Positions 54,927 through 63,447 of a stretch of DNA of 64,000 bases are shown one piece after another. This DNA is from Streptomyces sp. T12 (GTDB taxonomy: Bacteria > Actinomycetota > Actinomycetes > Streptomycetales > Streptomycetaceae): assembly GCF_028736035.1 (NCBI RefSeq), contig NZ_CP117866.1, positions 8,163,001 to 8,227,000 on the forward strand. Reading direction: 5' to 3'. The first letter of the stretch is position 1; every line of letters begins with the position of its first letter. The notes below the pieces were generated by a model. The model was not told the origin of the DNA, searched no databases, and was given only the letters and a program-made list of their open reading frames with translations. The position numbers and the translations under genes are program-made.

Positions 54927-56150
54927 ATGGGATTCCATGTCGACTCCGAAGCCGGGCGGCTGCGCCGCGTCATCCTGCACCGGCCGGATCTCGAGCTCAA
55001 AAGGCTCACCCCCAGCAACAAGGACGCGCTGCTCTTCGACGACGTGCTGTGGGTGCGCCGGGCGCGCGCCGAGCACGACGGGTTCGCCGACGTCCTGCGC
55101 GACCGCGGGGTCACCGTCCACCTCTTCGGCGACCTGCTCACCGAGGCCCTGGAGATCCCGGCGGCCAGGAAGCTCGTCCTGGACCGGGTCTTCGACGAGA
55201 AGGAGTACGGGGTGCTGGCCACGGGCCACCTCCGCGCGGCCTTCGAAAGCCTGCCCTCGTCCGAGCTCGCCGAGGCCCTCGTCGGCGGCATGACCAAGCG
55301 GGAGTTCCTGGAGGCGCACCTTGAGCCGACCTCCGTGCGCTTCCACGTCATGGACCTCGACGAATTCCTCCTCGCGCCCCTGCCCAATCACCTCTTCACC
55401 CGCGACACCTCCGCCTGGATCTACGACGGCGTCTCCGTCAACGCCATGCGCTGGCCCGCCCGGCAGCGCGAGACCGTGCACTTCGAGGCGATCTACCGGC
55501 ACCACCCGCTGTTCCGTGACGAAACGTTCCACGTCTGGTCCGAGGGGCAGGCCGACTACCCCTCCACCATCGAGGGCGGAGACGTCCTGGTGATCGGCAG
55601 CGGCGCGGTCCTCATCGGCATGAGCGAGCGGACCACGCCCCAGGCCGTCGAGATGCTCGCGCACAAGCTGTTCGCCGCCGGGTCGGCCGAGACGATCGTG
55701 GCCCTCGACATGCCCAAGCGGCGCGCCCTCATGCACCTCGACACCGTGATGACGATGGTCGACGGCGACGTCTTCACCCAGTACGCCGGGCTCGGCATGC
55801 TCCGCTCGTACACCATCGAACCGGGCGCCGGCGACAAGGAGCTGAAGGTCACCGACCATCCGCCGGAGCACATGCACCGCGCGATCGCCGCCGCCCTGGG
55901 CCTCAGCGAGATCCGTGTCCTGACCGCGACCCAGGACGTCCACGCGGCTGAGCGCGAGCAGTGGGACGACGGCTGCAATGTGCTGGCCGTCGAGCCGGGC
56001 GTCGTCGTCGCCTACGAGCGGAACTCCACCACCAACACGCATCTGCGCAAGCAGGGCATCGAGGTGATCGAGATCCCGGGCAGCGAGCTGGGGCGGGGGA
56101 GGGGCGGACCGCGCTGTATGAGCTGTCCGGTCGAGCGGGAGGCCGTGTAA
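54927..56150 (+). CDS. arcA: Arginine deiminase
   Basis: 407 residues from ATG 54927. Catalytic features of the pentein fold are complete: [28 protein letters not shown] with the Glu, [11 protein letters not shown] with the His, and C-terminal MSCPVERE with the nucleophilic Cys. It converts arginine to citrulline and ammonia in the cytosol. It lies 90 bp upstream of an ornithine carbamoyltransferase gene, which uses citrulline in the catabolic direction. No carbamate kinase or arginine/ornithine antiporter follows. Confidence 0.95.
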   Translation: MGFHVDSEAGRLRRVILHRPDLELKRLTPSNKDALLFDDVLWVRRARAEHDGFADVLRDRGVTVHLFGDLLTEALEIPAARKLVLDRVFDEKEYGVLATGHLRAAFESLPSSELAEALVGGMTKREFLEAHLEPTSVRFHVMDLDEFLLAPLPNHLFTRDTSAWIYDGVSVNAMRWPARQRETVHFEAIYRHHPLFRDETFHVWSEGQADYPSTIEGGDVLVIGSGAVLIGMSERTTPQAVEMLAHKLFAAGSAETIVALDMPKRRALMHLDTVMTMVDGDVFTQYAGLGMLRSYTIEPGAGDKELKVTDHPPEHMHRAIAAALGLSEIRVLTATQDVHAAEREQWDDGCNVLAVEPGVVVAYERNSTTNTHLRKQGIEVIEIPGSELGRGRGGPRCMSCPVEREAV

Positions 56151-56156
56151 GGCGAC

Positions 56157-56206
56157 CGTATGGAAATGCTCACCGTATAGAAATGCTGATGGTCGTATAG
56201 ACTTCC
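56157..56206 (+). repeat. Direct repeats before argF/arcB
   Basis: CGTATGGAAATGCT (56157-56170), CGTATAGAAATGCT (56174-56187) and a partial CGTATAGACTTCC (56194-56206) occur at 17- and 20-bp steps in the 90-bp arcA-OTC gap. The AT-rich spacing on one or two helical faces suggests a regulator site, perhaps of the ArgR kind, although they do not form clear ARG-box palindromes. Confidence 0.65.
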
Positions 56207-56240
56207 AGGGTCCCTGTACTCGTATCTCTGGAGCGCCCCC

Positions 56241-57248
56241 ATGGCGACTGTCCCGACCGCCCTCGCCGGCCGCCACTTCCTCAAGGAGCTCGACTTCACC
56301 GAGCAGGAGTTCCGCGGGCTGATCGAGCTGGCCGCCGAGCTGAAGGCCGCCAAGAAGGCCGGGACCGAGACGCAGTACCTGCGGGGCAGGAACATCGCGC
56401 TGATCTTCGCGAAGACCTCGACGCGCACGCGCTGCGCGTTCGAGGTCGCGGCCGCCGACCAGGGTGCCTCGACGACGTACCTCGACCCGTCCGGCTCACA
56501 GATCGGCCACAAGGAGTCCGTGAAGGACACCGCGCGCGTGCTCGGGCGGATGTACGACGGGATCGAGTACCGCGGGGACAGTCAGGCGAAGGTGGAGGAG
56601 CTGGCCGCGTACGCCGGCGTGCCCGTCTACAACGGCCTGACCGACGACTGGCACCCCACCCAGATGCTGGCCGACGTGCTGACGATGACGGAGCACAGCA
56701 GCAAGCCGCTCAAGGAGATCACCTTCGCCTACCTGGGCGACGCCCGCTTCAACATGGGCAACTCCTACCTGATCACCGGCGCCCTGCTCGGCATGGACGT
56801 ACGGATCGTGGCGCCCAAGGAGTACTGGCCCGGTGACGAGGTCGTGGCCCGCGCCCGCAAGCTGGCGGAGGACAGCGGCGCCGCCATCACGCTCACCGAG
56901 GACGTCACCGAGGGCGTCCGCGGCGCCGACTTCGTCGCCACCGACGTCTGGGTCTCCATGGGTGAGCCCAAGGAGGTCTGGGACGAGCGGATCACGGCGC
57001 TCGCTCCGTACGCCGTGACCATGGACGTGCTGCGCGCCACCGGGAACCCGGACGTCAAGTTCCTGCACTGCCTGCCGGCCTTCCACGACCTCGGTACGCA
57101 GGTCGGCCGGGAGATCTTCGAGAGCCATGGCCTGGACTCTCTCGAGGTGACCGACGAGGTCTTCGAGTCGGCGCACTCGGTGGTCTTCGACGAGGCGGAG
57201 AACCGGATGCACACGATCAAGGCGGTTCTGGTGGCGACGCTGGGTTGA
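56241..57248 (+). CDS. arcB: Ornithine carbamoyltransferase (catabolic type likely)
   Basis: 335 residues from ATG 56241. Carbamoyl-phosphate site [10 protein letters not shown] at about residue 56, the 80s loop and [12 protein letters not shown], and the ornithine site HCLPAFHD at about 270 are all present. Length (335 versus about 305 for ArgF) and [22 protein letters not shown] are like ArcB-type enzymes. With arcA upstream it would split citrulline to ornithine and carbamoyl phosphate, although anabolic use cannot be excluded. Ends 28 bp from a convergent HATPase gene. Confidence 0.94.
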   Translation: MATVPTALAGRHFLKELDFTEQEFRGLIELAAELKAAKKAGTETQYLRGRNIALIFAKTSTRTRCAFEVAAADQGASTTYLDPSGSQIGHKESVKDTARVLGRMYDGIEYRGDSQAKVEELAAYAGVPVYNGLTDDWHPTQMLADVLTMTEHSSKPLKEITFAYLGDARFNMGNSYLITGALLGMDVRIVAPKEYWPGDEVVARARKLAEDSGAAITLTEDVTEGVRGADFVATDVWVSMGEPKEVWDERITALAPYAVTMDVLRATGNPDVKFLHCLPAFHDLGTQVGREIFESHGLDSLEVTDEVFESAHSVVFDEAENRMHTIKAVLVATLG

Positions 57249-57276
57249 GTGGGGAGTCGCCCCGTAGGGGTGCGGG

Positions 57277-57729
57277 TTACGTCGGGCGGCGTTGAGCGGG
57301 GACGACCGGCAGTCTGAACCACACCGCCTTGCCGGAATCGGTGGGGCGGTGGCCGCAGGACGAGCTCAGGGCGCGGATCAGCAGCAGGCCGCGGCCGTGC
57401 TCCTGCCAGGGGTCGGGCTCGCCGGCGGCGGGCCGGGTCAGGTTGCCGGGCGGTGCCGGGTCCGGGTCGTGCACCTCGACCTGGCAGCCGGACGGCAGCA
57501 GCTCCACCACCAGCTCTATCGGGCCGTTCCCCGCGGTGTGCTCCACGGCGTTCGCGACCAGCTCCGCCGTGAGCAGCTCCGCGGTGTCGCTGTCGGCGGA
57601 ATGCTCCAGCTCGGCCAGCGCCGTACGGACCAGTGCGCGTGCGACGGGCACGGCCGCGACGGTGTGCGGCAGTGCGATGCGCCAGGAGGCGGAGGCTGCG
57701 GGGCGATCTTGCAAGGTGGGTCCGTTCAT
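57277..57729 (-). CDS. HATPase_c anti-sigma-factor-like serine kinase
   Basis: 150 residues from ATG 57729. The GHKL-ATPase fold shows the N-box ELVANAVEHTAGNGP at about 58 and the G1 box EVHDPDPAPPG at about 90, followed by GRGLLLIRALSSS as the G2 region. This is the RsbW/SpoIIAB-like kind abundant in Streptomyces, single-domain, usually regulating a sigma factor or binding an anti-anti-sigma partner. No cognate sigma or STAS gene is adjacent. Confidence 0.92.
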   Translation of the reverse strand: MNGPTLQDRPAASASWRIALPHTVAAVPVARALVRTALAELEHSADSDTAELLTAELVANAVEHTAGNGPIELVVELLPSGCQVEVHDPDPAPPGNLTRPAAGEPDPWQEHGRGLLLIRALSSSCGHRPTDSGKAVWFRLPVVPAQRRPT

Positions 57730-58094
57730 GAGCAGGCTGTCCTGCTTTCAACCTTATGAATGGTACGGCGCCACCCGGCAGAGGCATCCGAAGGGCACCG
57801 TTCGGAACCTTCGGCCCCGACTGCTGGGCGGCTTACCCGGGTGAACGGCCGGCCTCGCACGGCTGATCCCGCCGTTACGGGGGTGTCGCCGAGCCGTGAC
57901 GGATGTGACGGGGTCAGGTCACATCCAGGGCCGGCCATGGCCGCATCCGACGGGTCCGGCGACGGTCGCACCCGAACGGGCTATTGCGTGACCGTGACGA
58001 CAGTCAAAGTTGAGTGATAGCTTCGAAGGGCAGAGCTCAAGGGGTAGAGCTCCGTGAGGCAGTGCCCGCCGTCCGCCCGAGGAGGCCGCACGTC
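57730..58094. promoter_or_regulatory. Divergent promoter gap with a perfect 9-bp inverted repeat
   Basis: A 365-bp gap between the HATPase and enoyl-CoA hydratase genes. GGATGTGAC-GGGGTCAG-GTCACATCC (57901-57926) has perfect 9-bp arms and an inner TGAC-GGG-GTCA. It could be an operator for the aryl-CoA genes. The area 57970-58030 (GACAGTCAAAGTTGAGTGATAGC) is AT-richer and may contain the promoter. No gene seen. Confidence 0.55.
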
Positions 58095-58922
58095 ATGAGT
58101 CCCTTCACCGGCTCCGCCGCCCGCACCTCCGACTGGAAGCATCTGCGGGTCGAGCACGCCGACGGGGTCGCCACCGTCACCCTCGCCCGCCCCGAGAAAC
58201 TCAACGCGCTCACCTTCGGCGCCTACGCCGACCTGCGCGATCTGCTCGCCGAGCTGTCCCGGGAGCGGGCGGTACGGGCCCTGGTGCTGGCCGGCGAGGG
58301 GCGCGGGTTCTGCTCCGGCGGCGACGTCGACGAGATCATCGGTGCGACCCTGTCCATGGACACCGCTCAGCTCCTCGACTTCAACCGGATGACCGGGCAG
58401 GTCGTGCGGGCCGTACGGGAGTGCCCGTTCCCGGTGATCGCGGCGGTGCACGGGGTGGCCGCCGGGGCCGGAGCGGTGCTGGCACTCGCCGCCGACTTCC
58501 GGGTCGCCGACCCCACCGCCCGGTTCGCCTTCCTCTTCACCCGGGTGGGCCTGTCGGGCGGCGACATGGGTGCGGCCTATCTGCTGCCGAGGGTCGTCGG
58601 CCTCGGTCACGCGACCCGTCTGCTCATGCTGGGCGAACCGGTACGGGCACCGGAGGCCGAGCGGATCGGCCTGATCAGCGAGCTCACCGACGAGGGGCGG
58701 GTCGACGAGGCCGCCCAGGCCCTCGCTCGCCGCCTGGCCGACGGCCCGGCACTGGCGTACGCCCAGACCAAGGCCCTGCTCACGGCCGAGCTGGACATGC
58801 CGCTGGCGGCAGCGGTGGAGATGGACGCCTCGACGCAGGCCCTGCTGATGAACGGCGAGGACTACGCGGAGTTCCACGCGGCCTTCACGGAGAAGCGCCC
58901 GCCGAAGTGGCGGGGGAGGTAG
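58095..58922 (+). CDS. Enoyl-CoA hydratase/isomerase family protein
   Basis: 275 residues from ATG 58095 (GAGGAGG upstream). Crotonase fold: VATVTLARPEKLNALTF, GRGFCSGGDVDEI (oxyanion hole), VIAAVHGVAAGAGAVLALA and FAFLFTRVGLSGGDMGAAYLLPR. In the second active-site segment an Asp-like residue (GGDMG) sits where classical hydratases have a Glu. It is 2 bp from the fused aryl-CoA hydroxylase gene, so both probably serve one aromatic-CoA pathway, for example ring-modified 2-aminobenzoyl- or salicylyl-CoA breakdown. Substrate not proven. Confidence 0.9.
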   Translation: MSPFTGSAARTSDWKHLRVEHADGVATVTLARPEKLNALTFGAYADLRDLLAELSRERAVRALVLAGEGRGFCSGGDVDEIIGATLSMDTAQLLDFNRMTGQVVRAVRECPFPVIAAVHGVAAGAGAVLALAADFRVADPTARFAFLFTRVGLSGGDMGAAYLLPRVVGLGHATRLLMLGEPVRAPEAERIGLISELTDEGRVDEAAQALARRLADGPALAYAQTKALLTAELDMPLAAAVEMDASTQALLMNGEDYAEFHAAFTEKRPPKWRGR

Positions 58923-58924
58923 GG

Positions 58925-61291
58925 ATGCTCTCGACCGACGGGACTGCACCCACTTCAGGGGCGCGGGGAACTGCGCGACCAGCCACATCGGACCCGCACC
59001 CGCCGACGGCGACAAGCCACCCCCTACGAGTCGCAATCATCGGCGGCGGCCCCGGCGGCCTCTACGCCGCAGCCCTGCTCAAACGCCTCGACCCATCCCG
59101 CGAAGTCACCGTCTGGGAACGCAACGCCCCCGACGACACCTTCGGCTTCGGTGTCGTCCTCTCCGACGAGACCCTCGGCGGCATCGAACACGCCGACCCC
59201 GTGGTCTACGCGGCCCTGCAGAAGCACTTCACGCGCTGGGACGACATCGACATCGTCCACCGCAACACCCGCCACACCTCCGGAGGACACGGCTTCGCGG
59301 CCCTGGGCAGAAAACGCCTCCTGGAAATCCTTCACCAGCGCTGCCGCGACCTCGGCGTAGAGCTCCGCTTCCGCTCCGAGGCCCCGTACCCGGCCTGGCT
59401 CGCGGAAACCTACGACCTGGTCATCGCCGCAGACGGTGTGCACAGCACCACCCGCGAGGCCTACACCCATGTGTTCCGCCCCCATGTGGCCACCCACCAC
59501 TGCCGCTACATCTGGCTGGCCGCGGACTTCGCCTTCGACGCCTTCCGTTTCGAGATCGCCGAGACCGAGCACGGCGTGATGCAACTGCACGGCTACCCGT
59601 ACGCGGCCGACGCCTCCACCGTCATCGTCGAGATGCGGGAAGAGGTCTGGCAGGCGGCCGGGTTCGCGGAACTCGACGAGCAGGAGTCCGTCGAGCGCTG
59701 CGCCAAGATCTTCGCGGAAGCGCTCCGCGGACGGCCCCTGAAGTCCAACAAGTCGGCCTGGACCACCTTCCGCACCGTCGTCAACGAGCGCTGGTCGCAC
59801 GACAACATCGTCCTGCTCGGCGACGCCGCCCACACCGCCCACTTCTCCATCGGCTCCGGCACCAAGCTCGCCGTCGAGGACGCCCTCGCGCTCGCCGCCT
59901 GCCTGGAGGAACAGCCGGACATCGCAAGCGCGTTGAGCGCGTACGAGGAGGAGCGCAAGCCCGTCGTCGCCTCCACGCAGCGTGCCGCCCGCGCCAGCCT
60001 GGAGTGGTTCGAGAACCTGGGCCTCTACCTCGACCAGCAGCCCCGCCAGTTCGCCTTCAACCTCCTCACCCGCAGCCGCCGCGTCACCCACGACAACCTG
60101 CGCCTGCGCGACGCCCACTTCACCGAAGCCGTGGAGCGCGACTTCGGCTGCCCACCCGGCACGCCCCCGATGTTCACGCCGTTCCGGCTGCGCGGCCTGA
60201 CCCTGCGCAACCGGGTCGTCGTGTCCCCGATGGACATGTACTCGGCCACGGACGGCGTCCCCGGCGACTTCCACCTGGTCCACCTCGGCGCCCGCGCCCT
60301 CGGCGGCGCCGGCCTGGTGATGACCGAGATGGTGTGCGTCAGCCCGGAGGGACGCATCACCCCCGGCTGCGCCGGCCTCTACACCGGCAGACAGGGGGAG
60401 GCCTGGCGGAGGATCGTCCAGTTCGTGCACACACAGGCACCCGGTACCGCGATCGGCGTGCAGCTCGGCCACAGCGGGCGCAAGGGCTCGACCAAGCTGA
60501 TGTGGGAGGGCATCGACGAGCCCCTGGAGGACGGCAACTGGCCCCTCGTGGCCCCGTCCCCGATCCCCTACAAGCCGTACAGCCAGACCCCGCGCGAGCT
60601 GACCCGCGCCCAACTCACCGACATTCGCGAGCAGTTCACGGCAGCCGCCTGGCGCGCGGCCCGGGCCGGGTTCGATCTCCTCGAACTGCACTGCGCGCAC
60701 GGCTACCTGCTCTCCGGCTTCCTCTCCCCGCTGACCAACCGGCGTACGGACGCCTACGGCGGCTCCCTCGACCGGCGGCTCCGCTTCCCGCTGGAGGTCT
60801 TCGACGCCGTACGGGGCGTGTGGCCCGAGGAACGGCCCATGACCGTCCGTATCTCCGCCACCGACTGGGCCGAGGGCGGGACGACGGCCGAGGACGCCGT
60901 CGAGATCGCCCGGGCCTTTGCCGCGCACGGCGCCGACGCGGTCGACGTGTCGACCGGGCAGGTCGTGGCCGACGAGCAGCCGGAGTACGGGCGGTCGTAC
61001 CAGACGCCGTACGCGGACCGGATCCGCCACGCCACCGGCCTCCCGGTGATCGCCGTCGGCGCGATCTCCTCCTGGGACGACGTCAACTCCCTGATCCTGG
61101 CGGGCCGTACGGACCTGTGCGCCCTCGCCCGCCCCCACCTCTACGACCCGCACTGGACGCTGCACGCCGCGGCCGAGCAGGGCTACCAGGGGCCGGGCGT
61201 CGGCTGGCCGGCCCCGTACCGGGCGGGCAGCCGCCGCCCGCAGACGGGACGCACGGACGCCCCCAAGCCCCGTCTGACGCTCGGGACTTGA
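58925..61291 (+). CDS. Bifunctional aryl-CoA 5-hydroxylase (salicylyl/2-aminobenzoyl-CoA type) fused to Old Yellow enzyme
   Basis: 788 residues. Residues from about 35 to 390 are a UbiH-type flavin hydroxylase: AIIGGGPGGLYAAALLKRL, EILHQRCRDLGVELRF, LVIAADGVHSTTR and LLGDAAHTAHFSIGSGTKLA. After a linker at about 400-415, residues 420-770 are an OYE-family barrel: FTPFRLRGLTLRNRVVVSPM, MVCVSPEGRITPGCAGLY, ELHCAHGYLLSGFLSPLTN, YGGSLDRRLRFPLEV. The architecture matches anthraniloyl-CoA monooxygenase/reductase and SdgC-type salicylyl-CoA hydroxylases. The first 34 residues, not seen in the family, come from a repeat element, so a downstream start is not excluded. No CoA ligase or gentisate gene is in view. 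Confidence 0.88.
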   Translation: MLSTDGTAPTSGARGTARPATSDPHPPTATSHPLRVAIIGGGPGGLYAAALLKRLDPSREVTVWERNAPDDTFGFGVVLSDETLGGIEHADPVVYAALQKHFTRWDDIDIVHRNTRHTSGGHGFAALGRKRLLEILHQRCRDLGVELRFRSEAPYPAWLAETYDLVIAADGVHSTTREAYTHVFRPHVATHHCRYIWLAADFAFDAFRFEIAETEHGVMQLHGYPYAADASTVIVEMREEVWQAAGFAELDEQESVERCAKIFAEALRGRPLKSNKSAWTTFRTVVNERWSHDNIVLLGDAAHTAHFSIGSGTKLAVEDALALAACLEEQPDIASALSAYEEERKPVVASTQRAARASLEWFENLGLYLDQQPRQFAFNLLTRSRRVTHDNLRLRDAHFTEAVERDFGCPPGTPPMFTPFRLRGLTLRNRVVVSPMDMYSATDGVPGDFHLVHLGARALGGAGLVMTEMVCVSPEGRITPGCAGLYTGRQGEAWRRIVQFVHTQAPGTAIGVQLGHSGRKGSTKLMWEGIDEPLEDGNWPLVAPSPIPYKPYSQTPRELTRAQLTDIREQFTAAAWRAARAGFDLLELHCAHGYLLSGFLSPLTNRRTDAYGGSLDRRLRFPLEVFDAVRGVWPEERPMTVRISATDWAEGGTTAEDAVEIARAFAAHGADAVDVSTGQVVADEQPEYGRSYQTPYADRIRHATGLPVIAVGAISSWDDVNSLILAGRTDLCALARPHLYDPHWTLHAAAEQGYQGPGVGWPAPYRAGSRRPQTGRTDAPKPRLTLGT
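58956..59010 (+). repeat. Streptomyces-style dispersed repeat inside the 5' end of the fused hydroxylase gene
   Basis: The stretch CAGGGGCGCGGGGAACTGCG followed by CGACCAGCCACATCGGACCC and CGCACCCGCC resembles a short intergenic repeat I recall as widespread in Streptomyces chromosomes, usually found between genes. Here it is inside an open frame and encodes residues about 12-30. Confidence 0.65.
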
Positions 61292-61303
61292 GGGCGTACG
61301 CCC
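61292..61303. terminator. Palindrome between convergent genes
   Basis: GGGCGTACGCCC follows directly after the TGA of the fused hydroxylase gene; a second small stem TGTG-TAGAGCG-CACA follows. Together they may end transcription in both directions. Weak. Confidence 0.35.
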
Positions 61304-61342
61304 TATGTGTAGAGCGCACATCCTGCTTGCAAGGGGGGCGTG

Positions 61343-62542
61343 CTACAGCTCCACCATCCCCGCGGTCAGCGTCGCACCGTCCGCGGGGTCGATCAGTAGG
61401 AGCGCGCCGGTGCGCCGGGAGACCGCGTAGTCGTCGAGCGCGAGTGGCTCGGCGGTGCGCAGGGTGACCCGCCCGAGGTCGTTCGCGGTCAGGCCGGCCG
61501 CGCCCGCCAGGTCCTTGACGATCGCCTTCACCGTCCGCGTCGTGTGCCTGACCAGTACGCGGTCACCGGCCTTCAGCGGCCGGTCGGCCAAATGGCAGAC
61601 CGCCGCCCGTACCTCCTGCGTGAGCGCCGGGGCGTCGACACCCGCGGTGATCAGGTCGCCGCGCGCGACGTCCCGCTGGTCGGCGAGACGCACGCTGATC
61701 GACTGCGGTGCGTACGCCACGTCGACGTCCCTGCCGAGCACGTCGATGCCGGTGATCTCGGACGTCTCGCCGGACGGATGAACGGTCACGCGGTCACCGA
61801 CCCGCAGCGCTCCCGAAGCCAACTGACCGGCGTAGTACCGGATTTCGCCGTGCCGGATGACGTACTGGACGGGGAAGCGGACGGGGGCGTCGGCCGGGTC
61901 GGTGCCGACCGGGACGTTCTCCAGGAACTCCAGGAGCGCCGGGCCGCCGTACCAGTCCATGGAGGCCGAGCGCACCACGACGTTGTCGCCGGCGAGCGCC
62001 GACACCGGGATCGGCGTGCAGCCGGGCAGGCCCAACTCGGCCGCGTGGCCCGCGAAGTCCTCGACGATACGGTCGAACGCCTGCTCCTCGTACCCGACCA
62101 GGTCCATCTTGTTGACGGCGAGGACCACATGGGGAACCCGGAGCAGGGCGGCCACGGCGGCGTGCCGACGGGTCTGCTCGACGACGCCGTTGCGGGCATC
62201 GACCAGGATGATCGCCAGCTCGGCGGTGGAGGCGCCGGTGACCATGTTGCGGGTGTACTGCACATGGCCCGGCGTGTCGGCCAGGATGAACCGGCGTCGC
62301 GGCGTCGCGAAGTAGCGGTACGCCACATCGATCGTGATCCCCTGCTCCCGCTCGGCACGCAGTCCGTCCGTCAGCAGCGCGAGGTCGGGGGCGTCCTGAC
62401 CACGGTTGCGGGAGGCGAGTTCCACGGCCTCCAGCTGGTCGGCGAGGACCGACTTGGAGTCGTGCAGCAGTCGTCCGACGAGCGTGGACTTGCCGTCGTC
62501 GACGGAGCCCGCGGTGGCGAACCGAAGCGTGTCAACGGTCAT
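61343..62542 (-). CDS. cysN: Sulfate adenylyltransferase GTPase subunit CysN
   Basis: 399 residues from ATG 62542, 2 bp after the cysD stop. GTPase motifs are G1 AGSVDDGKSTLVGRLL, G2 region GITIDVAY, G3 DTPGH, G4 NKMD and G5 VSALAGDNV. Two beta-barrel domains follow (YVIRHGEIRYYAGQL; VLVRHTTRTVKAIV), ending TLTAGMVEL. It is about 40 residues shorter than many streptomycete CysN because the third region and tail are trimmed, but all core motifs are present. With CysD it makes APS from sulfate and ATP, driven by GTP. Confidence 0.95.
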   Translation of the reverse strand: MTVDTLRFATAGSVDDGKSTLVGRLLHDSKSVLADQLEAVELASRNRGQDAPDLALLTDGLRAEREQGITIDVAYRYFATPRRRFILADTPGHVQYTRNMVTGASTAELAIILVDARNGVVEQTRRHAAVAALLRVPHVVLAVNKMDLVGYEEQAFDRIVEDFAGHAAELGLPGCTPIPVSALAGDNVVVRSASMDWYGGPALLEFLENVPVGTDPADAPVRFPVQYVIRHGEIRYYAGQLASGALRVGDRVTVHPSGETSEITGIDVLGRDVDVAYAPQSISVRLADQRDVARGDLITAGVDAPALTQEVRAAVCHLADRPLKAGDRVLVRHTTRTVKAIVKDLAGAAGLTANDLGRVTLRTAEPLALDDYAVSRRTGALLLIDPADGATLTAGMVEL

Positions 62543-62544
62543 GT

Positions 62545-63447
62545 CTAGAAGTACCCTTCGCGCTTGCGGTCTTCCATCGCGGCCTCGGACATCTTGTCGT
62601 CGGCGCGGGTGGCGCCGCGCTCGGTGAGCCGGGAGGCGGCGATCTCGGCGATCACCTTCGCGATGGTGTCGGCGTCGGAGTCCACCGCGCCGGTGCAGGA
62701 CATGTCGCCGACGGTGCGATAGCGGACCTGGCGTTTCTCGACGGCCTCGTGCTCGCGAGGCCCGCCCCAGTCACCCGCCGTCAGCCACATGCCGTTGCGC
62801 TGGAACACCTCGCGCTGATGGGCGTAGTAGATGTTCGGCAGCTCTATGTGCTCACGGGCTATGTACTGCCAGACGTCCAGCTCGGTCCAGTTGGACAGCG
62901 GGAACACGCGGACGTGCTCGCCGGGCGCGTGGCGGCCGTTGTAGAGGTTCCACAGCTCGGGCCGCTGCCGGCGCGGATCCCACTGCGAGAACTCGTCCCG
63001 CAGGCTGAACACCCGCTCCTTCGCCCGCGCCTTCTCCTCGTCCCGGCGCCCGCCGCCGAAGACCGCGTCGAACTTCTCGCTCTGGATCTTCTCGGTCAGC
63101 GGCAGCGTCTGCAGCGGGTTGCGGGTCCCGTCGGGACGGTCGCGCAGCACACCACGGTCGATGTAGTCCTGTACGGAGGCCACATGGAGCCGCAGACCAT
63201 GTGCGGCGACCACACGGTCCCGATAGCCGAGGACCTCGGGGAAGTTGTGGCCCGTGTCCACATGCAGCAGAGAGAACGGCACCGGCGCGGGCGTGAAGGC
63301 CTTCAGCGCCAGGTGAAGCATGACGATGGAGTCCTTGCCCCCGGAGAAGAGGATCACCGGACGCTCGAACTCGCCGGCGACCTCGCGGAAGATGTGGACG
63401 GCCTCGGACTCCAGCGCATCCAGGTGCGAGAGGCTGAACCCGGTCAC
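62545..63447 (-). CDS. cysD: Sulfate adenylyltransferase catalytic subunit CysD
   Basis: 300 residues from GTG 63447, overlapping the cysC stop by 4 bp. The PP-loop ILFSGGKDSIVMLHLALKA is at about residue 29, then LLHVDTGHNFPEVL, FDAVFGGGRRDEEKARAKER, VFPLSNWTELDVWQYIARE, TVGDMSCTGAVDSDADT and the C-terminal DRKREGYF, all diagnostic. Full length. Works in the cytosol with CysN to activate sulfate for cysteine synthesis. Confidence 0.97.
   Translation of the reverse strand: MTGFSLSHLDALESEAVHIFREVAGEFERPVILFSGGKDSIVMLHLALKAFTPAPVPFSLLHVDTGHNFPEVLGYRDRVVAAHGLRLHVASVQDYIDRGVLRDRPDGTRNPLQTLPLTEKIQSEKFDAVFGGGRRDEEKARAKERVFSLRDEFSQWDPRRQRPELWNLYNGRHAPGEHVRVFPLSNWTELDVWQYIAREHIELPNIYYAHQREVFQRNGMWLTAGDWGGPREHEAVEKRQVRYRTVGDMSCTGAVDSDADTIAKVIAEIAASRLTERGATRADDKMSEAAMEDRKREGYF

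Noticed and set aside
57901..57926. Inverted repeat as a CRP site
   Set aside because: TGTGA and TCACA are present, but the spacing is 10 bp instead of the 6 bp needed.
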